Part shown: positions 34,422 through 45,777 of the stretch, piece by piece
Layout of the letters: the number at the start of each line of letters is the position of its first letter
Position numbering within the stretch: position 1 is the first letter of the stretch
Assembly: GCA_900074885.1 (NCBI GenBank)
Contig: FJUW01000004.1
Span: forward strand, 496,001-560,000
DNA from: Rhynchosporium graminicola
Lineage: Eukaryota; Ascomycota; Leotiomycetes; Helotiales; Ploettnerulaceae
Direction: 5' to 3'
DNA: 64,000 nt
The notes under the pieces: model-generated
Told to the model about the DNA's origin: nothing
Databases searched by the model: none
What the model saw: the letters and a program-made list of their open reading frames with translations, nothing else
Position numbers and translations under genes: made by a program

Positions 34422-35678
34422 ATGTCCAGACGCGCTCTTCGTCCTCCTCGAGCAGATTTGTGCCATCTGTGCGAGTTTATCACCAGTCGTCAATCCCGTC
34501 CATTAGCTTTACTACACCAACCATTCCGAAAGTCAACAACATCCTCGCGCGCCTTTACAACAGGTCGAATCCTCCTACAAAAGTCGAAACCCCAGCCGCA
34601 GAAGTCACAGCCAACTACAACAATACCGAAGCAATCACTGGGCCATCCAGGGAGGACTGGCGAATTCACAGAAGCACAACTAGAAAAGAGCTTGCAAAAT
34701 GTGAGGACGACCTGCAATACCTTGCTGATGCAGGAGGGCATACCGTCTGAGCAGGATACCCTTATGGTACTGGATGGATGCAGGATCGTGGCCAATATGC
34801 TCGTTGCGGATCAGAAAATTACAAGTAAAAGAGAGGGCGCTACGTCTGCCCTTCTTTCTTTAGATGAGGCCCCGGCGAAGAAAGTACCTGTACACAAGCT
34901 TCCACCAACAATACAACGAATGGCCGACCAATTGGCTGCTCTCACATATTCAATTATCAAATTTCCCCCAGTCTTCATCTCGCCTGAAGTTCTAGCTCTC
35001 TACGTAGCAATACAATCCGCTCTGGGCAAACCAGGAACATTCCCAGAGGTCTTCCATCTGTATGCGAACAAGCCACTTCCAAAAGAAGGCTCCAATCCAA
35101 TCACATATTCGAAGCCAAATCCCAACAAGTCCGCGAACTCGATCCCTTCCAAGGTAGCGGATCAAGCGTTACAAGCAGCAATCGATGCGAAGCGACTGGT
35201 TGTAGCTATGGAAATCATCGAAGCTTCGTATACGACAAAGGCAGCACACCGTGCCAAATTTATACGGAGAGGGCTTCTTCCAGCTACAGGTCTAGCTGTA
35301 GCACCGATCGCAGCCTACACTGTCGCATCACAACTTGCCCTTCTCCAAACAACCATGGACACGGCTATGGCGACGAATGTTGCGTTCGCTGGGATTGTAG
35401 CGTATATTGGCTTTACTGCAACCGTGGGTATTGTGGCAGTCACGACTGCAAACGATCAGATGGATCGTGTTACCTGGGCTCAGGGCGTTCCTTTAAGACA
35501 AAGATGGATCCGAGAAGAGGAGCGGTTTGCGATCGACAAAGTAGCGGGTGCTTGGGGTTTCCGGGAGATCTACAGGCGAGGCGAGGAAGAGGGTGAGGAT
35601 TGGGATGCTTTGAGGGAATGGATTGGGCGGAAGTCGATGATGTTGGATCGGGTAGAGCTCATGGAGGGAATGGAGTAG
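34422..35678 (+). CDS. Conserved mitochondrial-type membrane protein, function unknown
   Basis: Single exon, 418 aa from the ATG at 34422 (MSRRALRPPRADLCHLC); the frame is open 36 nt further upstream to another ATG, but the Arg-rich start fits a mitochondrial presequence. After about 85 presequence-like and linker residues comes a soluble helical region with QRMADQLAALTYSIIKFPPVFIS and LGKPGTFPEVFHLYANKPLP. Two hydrophobic segments, about 285-308 and 317-340, form a hairpin membrane anchor. A charged C-terminal domain contains WAQGVPLRQRWIREEER and ends at residue 418. The pattern looks like a fungal mitochondrial inner-membrane protein I have seen only as hypothetical; I assign no function. 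Confidence 0.85.
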   Translation: MSRRALRPPRADLCHLCEFITSRQSRPLALLHQPFRKSTTSSRAFTTGRILLQKSKPQPQKSQPTTTIPKQSLGHPGRTGEFTEAQLEKSLQNVRTTCNTLLMQEGIPSEQDTLMVLDGCRIVANMLVADQKITSKREGATSALLSLDEAPAKKVPVHKLPPTIQRMADQLAALTYSIIKFPPVFISPEVLALYVAIQSALGKPGTFPEVFHLYANKPLPKEGSNPITYSKPNPNKSANSIPSKVADQALQAAIDAKRLVVAMEIIEASYTTKAAHRAKFIRRGLLPATGLAVAPIAAYTVASQLALLQTTMDTAMATNVAFAGIVAYIGFTATVGIVAVTTANDQMDRVTWAQGVPLRQRWIREEERFAIDKVAGAWGFREIYRRGEEEGEDWDALREWIGRKSMMLDRVELMEGME

Positions 35679-36364
35679 CTGGCGGCGTATCTGCCTTCTC
35701 GAAGAATTCATGGGCTAAATCAACGGCTCGGCATGGGTCGTTATATACTTCCACCAAGTAATATGTTTGCCTCGCTCCTTGTTTTGTCTTCCGGAAAGCT
35801 ACTTCTCCATTCATCCATGTCAACACAACTCGTCGCAGAAGACAGACACAAATCAATCTCAACTCCCAAGTCACGAAATCATAACAGAAACAGGGAGAGA
35901 TCAAGATAGGCCAGTCTTGAGTATCTGCGTTCCGCTTCATCGGTGCCAATGCCGAAAATCAAATCTCACCCAGGTACATCCACGTATGAAGCTAACATGA
36001 TCGACCCAGCCGATGGCTATTGCCCCGGCGAATTAGATATCAGATACTCCTGCATTGTGCACCATCTCTCGCACGGGACGCAGTGCTCTCTGGCAGTTTT
36101 TCCTCTTCATCCGAGCTTATTCAATTGCGAGCAGGGAATCTTCCAGGTAATTCTTAGCGGAAGGGCTGAATGAAGCTGCGGGACAAAACAGTGGTATCAC
36201 ACCAACGAAAATCACGATTCAAGAGCCCAGTGAGAGCTGCCCGGAATTATAGAGACATTCATTCCTGCGTGACCGAATTCAACATTTCTGCAGCTCCGTA
36301 TTTGCTCGAGCAAATTGCCGAATAATCTTCATGAGTTCCTTTGTACATACATCAATTGGGAGGA
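35679..36364. other. Convergent intergenic region
   Basis: A 686 bp stretch between two 3' ends. A minus-strand frame (35940-35659) and a plus-strand frame (35943-36173) are each under 100 codons and not supported by a family or splice structure. Confidence 0.5.
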
Positions 36365-37512
36365 TTATACCGCTCTACCTGCCCGGCCAACTTGAATAAT
36401 CTCGCCTGTTCGCTGCTCGTCACTTCTCAAAACAGGCCACGAGCTCCCATCCGCCTTGACAAAGTTCGCCTCTAACTTCGTGCCCATAATATTGAACGAC
36501 GAAGCTTTTGTATCGATGGGCCCGAAGAGTGGTACAGTTGTCTTATATCGTTTGGGAGGCGTCTCGGTCGTGATCAGATCTAGCGAGAACCCATCTGAGA
36601 GGAACTCAACCTTCGCCGTCTCTTTATTGATTTTCTTCAAGAAGAAGGAGGCGATCACCGTAGTCGACGTCTGGTAGAAGTCATGTCTGTAAGATAAGTC
36701 AGTCATCTTCGTTTCTTCACTGAACTCGAAAGCAAGTGAAAAAACCAACCTAACAGTCTCCAAAACCTCCTCCCCAGCAGCATTCCCACCCTTCTTCTTC
36801 CCACTGCCCACAAACATATGCCTCTCCTTCGTCTTACACCCCTCAATCTTCATAAACTCATCAAACTCCAACACCCTCCTCTTACAGCAAGTATACCCTT
36901 TGCTTCCCTCATGGAAAATCGGTGCTCCAGGATGGAACACGCATTTCTCATCCGCCTTCCTGTCTCCACCTTCGTATTGGAATCCGCATGCTTTCCGGCG
37001 GCAGATCTTGCCTTTCGGAATCTCTGTAGAAGCTTCATCGTCTGAGGATTCGGGAGGTGGAGGAGGAGCTGTGGGGTTGGCTTGAGCTTGGGTTTGGGGT
37101 ACTGGAGCTGGAGAGCGCGTGGGTAGTGTAGTTTGTGTTTGGGGAGAGGGGGTGGATGAGGTGGATGAGGAGGTGTCAAGTTTCTCGCCTTGCTTCTTTT
37201 CGATTGTGGGGGGAAGGTCAGTTGTTGAGTGCTTGCCGGTGGTGCAGGGTGTTATGGAAAGGAATTCGTCGAAGGTTAGGACGCGAGGTTTGCAGCATTT
37301 CCAACCTTGAGGGTTTCTTAGTCATGATCTAATAGATTTGGAAGTGGACAGGGAGTGGGAAGGAGAGGAGGAGCTGTCGGTATAGCTGTAGAGGGGTAAA
37401 TCATACCTTTCTGCCCCTCATGGAAGATTGGAGGACCTGGATGGTAATTGCACTCCTCCTCGGGATTGGTGTACATCTTCCCACATGATTGGTGAACACA
37501 TTTTTGCGCCAT
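36365..37512 (-). CDS. CHORD- and CS-domain co-chaperone (RAR1/CHP1 family)
   Basis: Two CHORD zinc domains plus a CS domain, the architecture of Hsp90 partners such as animal CHP1/melusin; plant RAR1 is the related immune co-chaperone. Three exons, 37512-37407, 37305-36750 and 36686-36365, give 327 aa. CHORD-I (about 5-61) has the HPGPPIFHEGQKGWKCCKPR core and is split by the first intron. A Ser/Pro/Gln-rich linker follows. CHORD-II (about 120-190) has HPGAPIFHEGSKGYTCCKRR. The CS domain (about 220-315) includes HDFYQTSTTVIASFFLK and ends with a Trp-Pro-Val-Leu block. All expected Cys/His ligands appear present. The gene is divergent from the glutaredoxin-like gene 284 bp away. Confidence 0.95.
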
Positions 37513-37796
37513 GATGAGCTGAAGTTGTTTGAAGAAGAATTCGAGTCTTGAAAAGCTCCGTGCAAGATGGATGTGACAAGAAGTTCGTTTTCTTTGAAAT
37601 CGATGGAATCCAGCAGAATCAGGAGACAAGGGTCTCACCGCCCATGACCTCACTTGCAAGCGAAAGGCCAGGTGCAATGTCAACAAGCCACTTCATAACA
37701 TGGACAGCTTGAAATGGTCACTGTTAGTCTCTTTCGGAATCCCGGTCGCATTTTAATCTCCAGCATTCCCTCCAGACCTCGACACTTCTGGATCCA

Positions 37797-38232
37797 ATGC
37801 ATCCATCACTAAGATATCTACAACACGCTTGTAGAATAACTTTCTTCACACGCCAAAACTGCTCCCTCTGTACGAATGCCAAGCAGACCTTATCCAACGT
37901 CTGGGATGTCCGACCATTCCAATACAAAGAGATAAACGTCATGGAGGAAAAGCCGGAGTCTAAGAAATGGAGGGATCTGTATGAGTTTGATACTCCCGTG
38001 GTAAGCTCCAGTCCTTTGAGCGACTAACTTACAGTCTTTACACATGAGATACCAGGTTTGGTCTACTTGGTTTTCTTAGTTGTTTCACTGACTTGATTAG
38101 ATTCATATCAGCAAGGCTGAATTGGGAGAGGAAGATCCTGTTGACTCGGCTAAAGCGATTAAGCTGATGCATCGCTTCACGACCGATGAGATCATCACGA
38201 AGATGGATGCAGTTGAACAGATGAGGCCTTGA
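37797..38232 (+). CDS. Glutaredoxin-like (DUF836) protein
   Basis: Two exons, 37797-38000 and 38101-38232, give 111 aa. The thioredoxin-fold start ITFFTRQNCSLCTNAKQTL holds a CxxC redox motif at residues 22-25 (CSLC). A strand pattern follows (FQYKEINVMEEKPESKKW) and a cis-Pro segment, DTPVIHIS, is formed exactly across the intron. This matches the small Glrx-like family represented in yeast by YDR286C. The N-terminal about 12 residues could be a weak mitochondrial presequence. Physiological partner unknown. An alternative internal exon (TCTTTACACATGAGATACCAG, 38034-38055 region) is possible by splice signals but would break the conserved PVIHI block. Confidence 0.9.
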
Positions 38233-39471
38233 TGTTAGGTGGAGAAGAGATGCTTTCTAACCAAGCTGGACTCAGTCAGGAAATGATGAAACCAAGAGGA
38301 TATAAGGTCTTCACGTTCATAATTTCAAGGCCGCTTGAGTAAATGGTCACTGGGCCGCGAAGAGGCATTAAGAGAGGGCTCACCAAGGACATAACAAAGC
38401 TGTGTCTATATAAAGCATATCGGCCAGTGTGTACCTTCATAAGCTTAACGATCTCATGAGCAAATACCGAAACCTTGCCAAGTTTTACTATTCATCACCC
38501 ATCAGCCATCTGCCTTCACAATCTCATGCTTACCTACCAGTTCGCATCCCAAACATTCCAAGCATCCATTTTCCTGCTCTATTATCGACCACTCTCAAGA
38601 CACAAGCAAAGCTCACAATAACAGAACCCGAATCTCTGTAATTTAAGTCGAGGCTTAGCCAAATATATGGCCCGATCATACAATGACTCACGTAAAAATC
38701 GGTATGAACTATTCAAGAGGCGGAAGTTCGTTATCTCAAGCTCTGTATCCGAGAAATGCCTCACCTAACCGATTTGACAAGCGAGAACCCTTGAAGTTGG
38801 GGTAAATATTACTTCATCTCAATGTAACGTAGATTCAAGGTCATAATATAATGCGAGGATTTTAAAGTGGGAAAAGAGTCAGGATCGTACTCGAGTAATC
38901 CTCAGATGATTTAGCTGTTGGAAATTTGAGACATTGGATTTTGTAGGTTCCTGCAGTTTTGTCAAATACGGCTGGCTACCCTTTTCTCCGATGAAGAGTT
39001 TTGGTCAGATTACGAGAGATTTTAGTTCCGCCTTCTTGTGTTCTTCTCAATAGGTGTAAGCAAGTATGGACTCGCCCTTCTTCTATACTTACTGTATATC
39101 ATTGGCAGGAATGGACGTTCGTTTTCTATTGGACTCTTGTTTCGTATCTGTTGTTTTGATTCGTTATTGAACGATTAGACTATGCATTTACTACACGTTC
39201 CAGGCTTTGAATGTAGCATTGGGGTTGATTCCCGTTTCAGCTACTGTACACGAGATCCCGTAGTCTTTAGGGGAAAGCTCAAAAATCAAATGCAAATTGA
39301 GGCTGGTACCATCTTCTGGCCTAGCAAGCCGCGATATGTACGGAGCAAGTAGGACTCGATGACTGACAAACATCCATGCCATCTCTTACTCCACTGCCCA
39401 ACAGCTCACTCACACATATCCTTTTGGCCTCCTCATTTCCAGTTCGTGCCCCACGCCTCCAATACAACAGT
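38233..39471. other. 1.2 kb convergent intergenic region
   Basis: AT-rich; no supported gene, repeat or RNA seen. Confidence 0.5.
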
Positions 39472-40721
39472 CTACTTCCCATATGGACCTGTTAATTTCG
39501 GCGCGTCACCCATCCCTTTTGAAGTATATACCGCGCCCATGACACTTGCCTGCAAGATCAAAACATCGGTCGCCACACTAATCATATCGAACCCCATATC
39601 CGCATACCCCTTACCCTGCTCACCACTCGTACAAAAGATCCCGGCCTTCTTTCCCGCCTTCCTACTCGCATCTAGCACCTTCTTAATTGCCACATTCAAC
39701 TCCTCATGCATAACACCACCAACAATCGGTCGTCCAATGTTGTTCCCTAAGTCGAAGGGACCGACGAATAGAACGTCAATGCCTTCAACGGCTGCTATGG
39801 CGTCGACGTTGTCGAGAGCTTCTTTAGTCTCGATTTGGACCATTACTAGGATGGAGGAGTTGGCTTGTTGCAGGTAGTCTGTTGAGCTCAGGGAGGGAGA
39901 GAAGCGTTCATGTGGGAAGGGAGAACCAAATCCACGTTGGCCTTGGGGTGGGAATTTGGCGCTCTTGACGAGTCTTTGGGCGTCTTCTACTGTGTATAGG
40001 AGAGGAACTAGAACTCCATGGGCACCGGAATCGAGAGCTCCTGTTTGAGTATTGGTTGGTGATTGAGAACTGAGCGGATGGGGGCTTACGTTTGACCATG
40101 AATCCTTGGTTGTCTGAGATTCGGACAATTGGGCTGATTCCACATGCTGCTATCGCTGGGACAGCTTCGTGCATGGCAGCATCTGAAAAAGGTTGTGTTA
40201 GGCTCCATCTCATATCACAAACAGCAATTTTGTCTATTGGTGAAGCAAATTGCCGTAGTATCGTCCGACGACTTTGTGATTTCCAAGATTGAATAAAGCA
40301 TCTCGCTTTTGCTTCAGCCGTGAACACTAGAACTACCGACTTCCCAGGGTCTGGAAGCAAACGAAGCGAAGTGACTGAGTACAACTTAAAGTTGCCAATC
40401 AAAACCTCATAACGTATCCAGGGGCATCATACCATCAATGTTCCCATGCTCACCTGAAAACGGTCAGCAATAATTCCTATTTCCAGCTATAGACAGACTC
40501 ACAATCTACAAGCACCCAATCAACTCCCGTCCTGGCCAATGTTCTCGAGACATTACTCCCGGGAATCATTTGCCTGTGTATAAAACAATTCTCAGAACCG
40601 CATTCGCTCCAACAGAATTTCTCGGCAATGAATATAAGGCTTACCAACATCCCATACTCGCACCTTTTCCCTCTTCGAACGCCATTCTTAACCGGTTCGC
40701 TTTCTGCATGGTAGTTGCCAT
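39472..40721 (-). CDS. HpcH/HpaI-family aldolase
   Basis: Class II pyruvate-type aldolase family (4-hydroxy-2-oxo acid or 2,4-dihydroxyhept-2-enedioate aldolase type). Five exons: 40721-40645, 40573-40503, 40453-40433 (21 nt), 40182-40090 and 40040-39472, giving 276 aa. Family signatures: WVLVDCEHGNID built across exons 2-4 with the catalytic/base His, ISPIVRISDN, GAHGVLVPLL, the metal-binding Glu in MVQIETKEAL and Asp in VLFVGPFDLGNN. The 21-nt exon supplies the EHGN motif, which supports it. The third intron is unusually long (250 bp). No targeting signal is evident, so probably cytosolic. The true substrate cannot be read from sequence. Confidence 0.93.
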
Positions 40722-42960
40722 TGTGAGATATCTCGGGGTTCTAAATGTATAGCGATGAGGCGAGTAAAGAGTTGGGTGAAAAGGAATAAGATTTCTCAAA
40801 GAAGAGTTTCTAGCGAGGATTGAAAGAGCTTGGTGGGAATATGTAAAGCTTGAGATTGATATCTGAGGCATACTGAGAGGATGAGGGGTTCCTGGGGCGA
40901 GAGCTGTCGGTACCCCACACAAGCTAGCTAACTTCAGCTCTTACCTCACTCAACTTCAAGGATGGGATGATGTTGGAAAGTCAATCACGTGGATAGGGAG
41001 AGTGAAGGTAGAGTGGGAGTGAGAGATTCGATAATTGTCTTGCGCTTGATGTCAAAGTTGGAGATATATACTGACCTTGAACGCAGATTCAAACTCGCAA
41101 CTGAACTCAGATCTCAACTCACCTATTGACTCATGGTTGAAGGAAGAAGAACTAACCGGTCGTTATCTTGGGAAGCTGAACATTCAAACATCAGTCGCAG
41201 AAGGAAAGTGAATATCCTTCCTAAGCTTTCAGATCGAGATGAGTAGTTTCCACTTGGTTGAATTTCTGATCGAGCACATCTTCTAATTACTTCCGACACA
41301 TTGGAGTATTTGGGCCTCGGGACGATATCTGAACGACAACGTCGGAAGACATTGATATAGAAGTAAACTCTTCATCCGGAAAATTGACTTTGCGCAGCCA
41401 CGTGTGACCGGGCGCTGAGGCTATTGCTTGAAACGTTTCTCCACGGACGCGCTCCACAAGGGGCTGGCTTGCTCGCTACAATGCCGTGGACCTTCTCCAT
41501 ACTCCCCGAAGGATCCAGAATAGCCACTCTTTGTGGAGTATACTACCAAGTAAGAGTACTTGTGTACCTGCTTGTATCGTATGCTCCAAACTCGCCTGGG
41601 GAAGCAGGTCCCGAGATCCTGCATGGCGCAGGTCTTGGATGCAGGACTGGAGGCTCCCTCCGCCAGCGTAATTTACTCGGTCTGGAGAGAGCAACAAATA
41701 CAAATGAGGCTTACCAGGCAAGGCAAGGCAGGCTTTACGGTGCATGTCGGCGATTCTCTCAGCTCTTTGTCCGTTTGATCATCATTCGTCAAAAGAGATG
41801 GAAGAGGTTGGGCCTTTATCTACAAAACTGATGCTTCTCTTTCCGAAGTTGTGTAGGATGGATACCTTGGCACCAGTAAGTAGGTAGGTGTGAAAACCAA
41901 GATAAATATGCTGAGGCGGTGTGATAGAGAGGACGTACAAGTCAGTTAGTGTAGAAGTTCGCGACAGTCACATCACATCACATCTCATCTTATCACATCT
42001 CATCTTATCACATCTCATCTCGTACATCCGGCGTTCCTGCCGATGGAAGTGAAGTTTTGGAGTTCCAACTTCTCCACACCACCAGATCCCGATCCTGATC
42101 CTGCCCGCCTGCTCCGCCTTCTCTGTATGCATCCGAACCCCCACGTTTTCAGCCCCATCCAGCCCCACCCAGCCCCAACCAGCGCCTGCCTATGCCCATG
42201 CCACCAACGAACGAGCAGCCTTAAGAGAAGGTTTGAAAAGTCTTCGCAGGGATAGCCCTGCTAAGTCATTCCAAGGCGTCGGGAAGTAGCGGGGGGTTAA
42301 AAATGTCTTTCAAATAGGCCACAACTAAATCGCCATGTCTTAAAATTCTAGTAACTTGGCGACTCCTATACATATCTGTACTGGAGGGGTTAAGCGAATT
42401 ATGCAAAATGAAAATTGTCGACACGATGCAAAAACTTCGTACTTGTACCACTAAGGCTAAGGATAATATCAGGTTAAAATTCAGGCTATTCAGAGATGTG
42501 TAACACCACTGCTACTCCTCCTCAATACCCGAGCCTCAAACTCTGCCCCTGCATCGCTTTGGCAGCCTTCTAGAGTACAAAACAGCGTATCATCGACTGT
42601 AGTGGCGATGCAAACAAAGGCTTGAGGATAGGCATCCGGATAGCTTTAAACCCGGTAGACGGAGAGAAAGGGGTACATGCATAGCATATCATCGGGATGC
42701 AGAGTAACAGAGTATGAAGATGATATTGGTGGGCACTATACATAGTTATGCATACAAATCTTGATGGTGATAAATGCACTCTGCACCTTGGGCTCGCTTA
42801 TTTAGCGCATGGCGATTAAGCTATTTGACCATGCCGATTTAGCTGTGGCCTTAATACTAAGTACTTAGTATGTCTCTCTTGTTCGGGGGCTACGGACGGG
42901 ATTACGGACGGGACTTTGGATAGTCAAGACGTGCAGCTGTTTCTAATTTTCTTTCAAGAG
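40722..42960. other. Gene-free tract, left part
   Basis: No supported gene over 2.2 kb upstream of the aldolase. Open frames near 41420-41830 overlap on both strands and look like chance. A CATCT-type repeat is listed separately. Confidence 0.5.
41968..42020. repeat. CACATCTCATCTTAT-type tandem repeat
   Basis: About three 15 bp units made of CATCT/CACAT/TTAT pieces. Simple-sequence expansion with no coding sense. Confidence 0.8.
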
Positions 42961-43286
42961 GATTGAGAATTTAAGAAAGAGAATCGAGAATCGAGAATCG
43001 AGAACTGAGAATTGAGAAAGAATCGAGGACATGCGGTGTTTTGTAGAGGAGGGTATCACCGAGGGAACAATTCCAATTATCCGGGGACCCTCTCTTCTTG
43101 TCTGTCCCGCTCGTTCGTTACCAACGGAATCAGACTTTGCCAAGCGTGGCACAGTTGGAAGCCATACGAAGGAAGCACCGTACGTACGTACGTACGTACT
43201 ACGAAACAGATAACTGCCGTTGTTACCTGTCACGCACGGAGCGGAGAATGGAATTGAACTTTCTGCCCATCGATTCCATCAATTTC

Positions 43287-43340
43287 TCAAGTCAAGTCAA
43301 GTCAAGTCAAGTCAAGTCAAGTCAAGTCAAGTCAAGTCAA
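43287..43340. repeat. TCAAG pentanucleotide repeat
   Basis: About 11 perfect TCAAG units, followed by degenerate CTCAT and CTCAA units to about 43372. Confidence 0.92.
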
Positions 43341-43664
43341 CTCATCTCATCTCATCCCAACTCAACTCAACCGAACCGCCACACCGCCACACCGCCCGGC
43401 CACCCTCTCACCATAATCAGGTAGCTAGGTAGGTAGGTAGGTTGGTAGGGACTTAGGTACTTACCTGGTATAGTGATAATTTACCTGCCTTCCTTCCATC
43501 TAGAAGTAATTAGTACCTACTCAATATCCCCCCCCCCANCCCCCCCCCTCATCCATCTCTGACACCCCACAGCCACAGTCCACGCGACCAAGACTTCCGA
43601 GGTCCCGTCAGTCAGTCAATCAATTCTGGGTTTTGACGGCTATTGAGCATTTGAGCAGCTGATC

Positions 43665-43665
<1 letters not shown>

Positions 43666-43731
<66 letters not shown>
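43666..43731. repeat. ATTG tetranucleotide repeat
   Basis: About 16 near-perfect ATTG units ending at GATCGATC. Confidence 0.92.
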
Positions 43732-43820
43732 CGATCCACTCCCCTCCCGTATTCCGGATGCTACTATATTCCGTTCCCCTTGCTGTGTGTCACATCCCAT
43801 CCCATCCCATCCCATGTTAA

Positions 43821-44349
43821 ATAACCCAAGGAAGGTTCTTCTTGGAACATGTCGGTTTGGCTCGGAGTTTGCATTGGTGTCTGTGCAACGTTGAATGAAA
43901 AGAAAGAAAAAAAAATAAAAAATGGAATGGCCGGCCTGACATCGCACTTTGTCATTACATTCCGTTGGGCTGCCTCCTGTATTTCCTTGGGCTGAAGGCT
44001 GACCCCCTGACCTGACCTGACCAGACCAGCTTAAGTTGCTGGCTCATCTAATCACAAGGAGGTCTACAGTAGGTCCAGTCCTCGTGAGTGTTTCTTCTAT
44101 TGCCTCTGTCTCCTATTATCTATCCTGATCCGCTCTTGGTCTCACCCAATTCATCTGGATTGTTCCAAGTCACTCCAAACCTCAGTGAATGAATGCTATA
44201 CCCGCGCTCCACGTCAATACTTACTGACTATTGACTGGTCGTTCTTACTCACTTCAAACAAGAGTACTTGCCCATCGCGTGCCATTCACAGTCATTCTTC
44301 TGGCCACCCCCCTATATAACCTATACGAAAGTATTCGACTTTTCTCGAA
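43821..44349. other. Upstream region of gluconokinase
   Basis: A 529 bp stretch with no gene seen. It carries CTGACCTGACCTGACC at about 44005 and C/T-rich tracts that fit a fungal promoter and 5' UTR. Confidence 0.45.
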
Positions 44350-45098
44350 ATGCTATCCTACGAGAACCGCCCTGCAATGGCTCAATCAACACCCCCTACA
44401 TCGGATCATCTACCCATTGCGCCCTCCGCAACCAACACAATCACCAATAGCAATGGCACACGATCTCCCGACTGCCAACCCAAGACCGAGCATCATCATA
44501 TATGGTTAATCACCGGACCAGCAGGATGTGGGAAGAGCACTGTGGCACAATATCTAGCCAAGAGCATGAATCTACCCTTCGTTGAAGGCGACGAGGTAGG
44601 TCTGTTTATTCCACAACTTTTGATCACACTACTTGCAATCTACTAACCTTTTAGTTCCATCCCCCGGCAAACGTCGAGAAAATGTCTAGAGGCATTCCCC
44701 TAACCGACGCTGACCGCTGGGACTGGCTTACCCGCCTCCGCGACGAAGCTGTCAACCATCTTTGCAGCTCTCAAGGCGTAGTCCTCACTTGTTCCGCCCT
44801 CAAACGGAAATACCGTGACGTGATACGAGTGGCAGGTTTCTACTCGCAAGGCGCACGCGTACACTTCGTATATCTACACGCACCAGAAGAAGTGCTCGCT
44901 GCGCGGGTTGGGGCGCGAAAAGGCCATTACATGGGTGCCGAGATGGTGCATTCTCAGTTTACCATTCTGGAGGCGCCGGGAGACAAGGAGACGGATGTTA
45001 TCAGTGTGGATGTCAGTGGGAGCATTGAGGAGGTTGAAGAGGAGGCGCTGGCAAAGATCCACGAGGCTATTAGGGATGAGCTGGAGAGAGATTCGTAG
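44350..45098 (+). CDS. Gluconokinase (GntK type)
   Basis: Phosphorylates D-gluconate to 6-phosphogluconate, feeding the pentose phosphate pathway. Two exons, 44350-44595 and 44655-45098, give 229 aa. The first about 50 residues are a polar extension; an internal ATG at codon 10 is a possible alternative start. The P-loop is ITGPAGCGKSTVAQYLA, followed by FVEGDE/FHPPANVEKMSRGIPLTDADRWDWL across the intron, a segment diagnostic for the GntK/thermoresistant gluconokinase family. Then come CSALKRKYRDVIR and the lid region with GHYMGAEMVHSQF. Splicing is in phase 0. The yeast counterpart is YDR248C. No targeting signal is seen. Confidence 0.94.
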
Positions 45099-45777
45099 GG
45101 AACGGGGATGTATTGCGCCGCGCTGCGATACGTTGTGTGGGAATTCATCGTTTTGGGGTTTGTGTCATGGATGCCCTACAAACTTGGTGGATGGGGCAGA
45201 CGATCCACATATTTCAGCTGAGCCTGTCTTCCGTCCTGAAGTCCTGTTGCTTGTTTCGTGTACAAAGATCAATTTTTTGCGCCGCTCTTTTGGGATTGGG
45301 TTGCAGCATACAATATCACGGCGCAAGGAAGGACGGGTTACAGCAAAACGCGGCACTTTGGTATTACTAGCAGTTGCTGGGCACTGGGAGAGACCGACAA
45401 ATACCTGTAGATTTTGGACTTTTGGGCTAGCGAGACATTTAGATTTCTACACGTGCAGTATCGTGACAACAAATAGCTACATTTTGCTTGCACCAATTTG
45501 AATTCTTGTTTCGTGACTTCTACGTATCTTTTATGTTAGCAGCTTTCTCCAGCTTTCTCTTTTCTGGGGGTCACGTTTCACCCCGGACTTCTGACGACAG
45601 TATCAGCCCTACAAATGGGGACAACGCATACAGCACGAGGCTGAGGCCAGGGTCATTGACCGATGGCCTCTAATATGATGCCAGCAAATCGAGCATGCCT
45701 CTCTCCCAAATACTGTCCTGCAGATACATCGCTTCTGGGTCTCACAACATGACGCCGTGCTTCTCTCTTGAGAGTCA
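45099..45777. other. Convergent intergenic region
   Basis: A 679 bp stretch between gluconokinase and BCKDH-E2 3' ends; nothing else recognised. Confidence 0.5.

Larger units (their letters stand above)
42961..43820. repeat. Cluster of unrelated microsatellites
   Basis: Within about 860 bp lie GAGAATC heptamers (42980-43017), a TACG tetramer run (43180-43199), TCAAG pentamers (43287-43340, about 11 copies), a poly-C tract with an undetermined base (N at 43539), an ATTG tetramer run (43666-43731, about 16 copies) and CATCC pentamers (43793-43815). No gene is present. Confidence 0.88.

Noticed and set aside
35659..35940. 94-codon minus-strand frame overlapping the 3' end of the mitochondrial-type membrane protein gene
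   Set aside because: Overlaps the neighbouring coding sequence by 20 bp, has no family match, and its upstream extension starts with TTG.
40641..41831. Several 60-135 codon frames on both strands near 41.5 kb
   Set aside because: Mutually overlapping on opposite strands with no domain; consistent with chance.
43287..43731. Regular repeats resembling a CRISPR array
   Set aside because: Units are 4-5 bp with no unique spacers; these are microsatellites in a eukaryotic genome.
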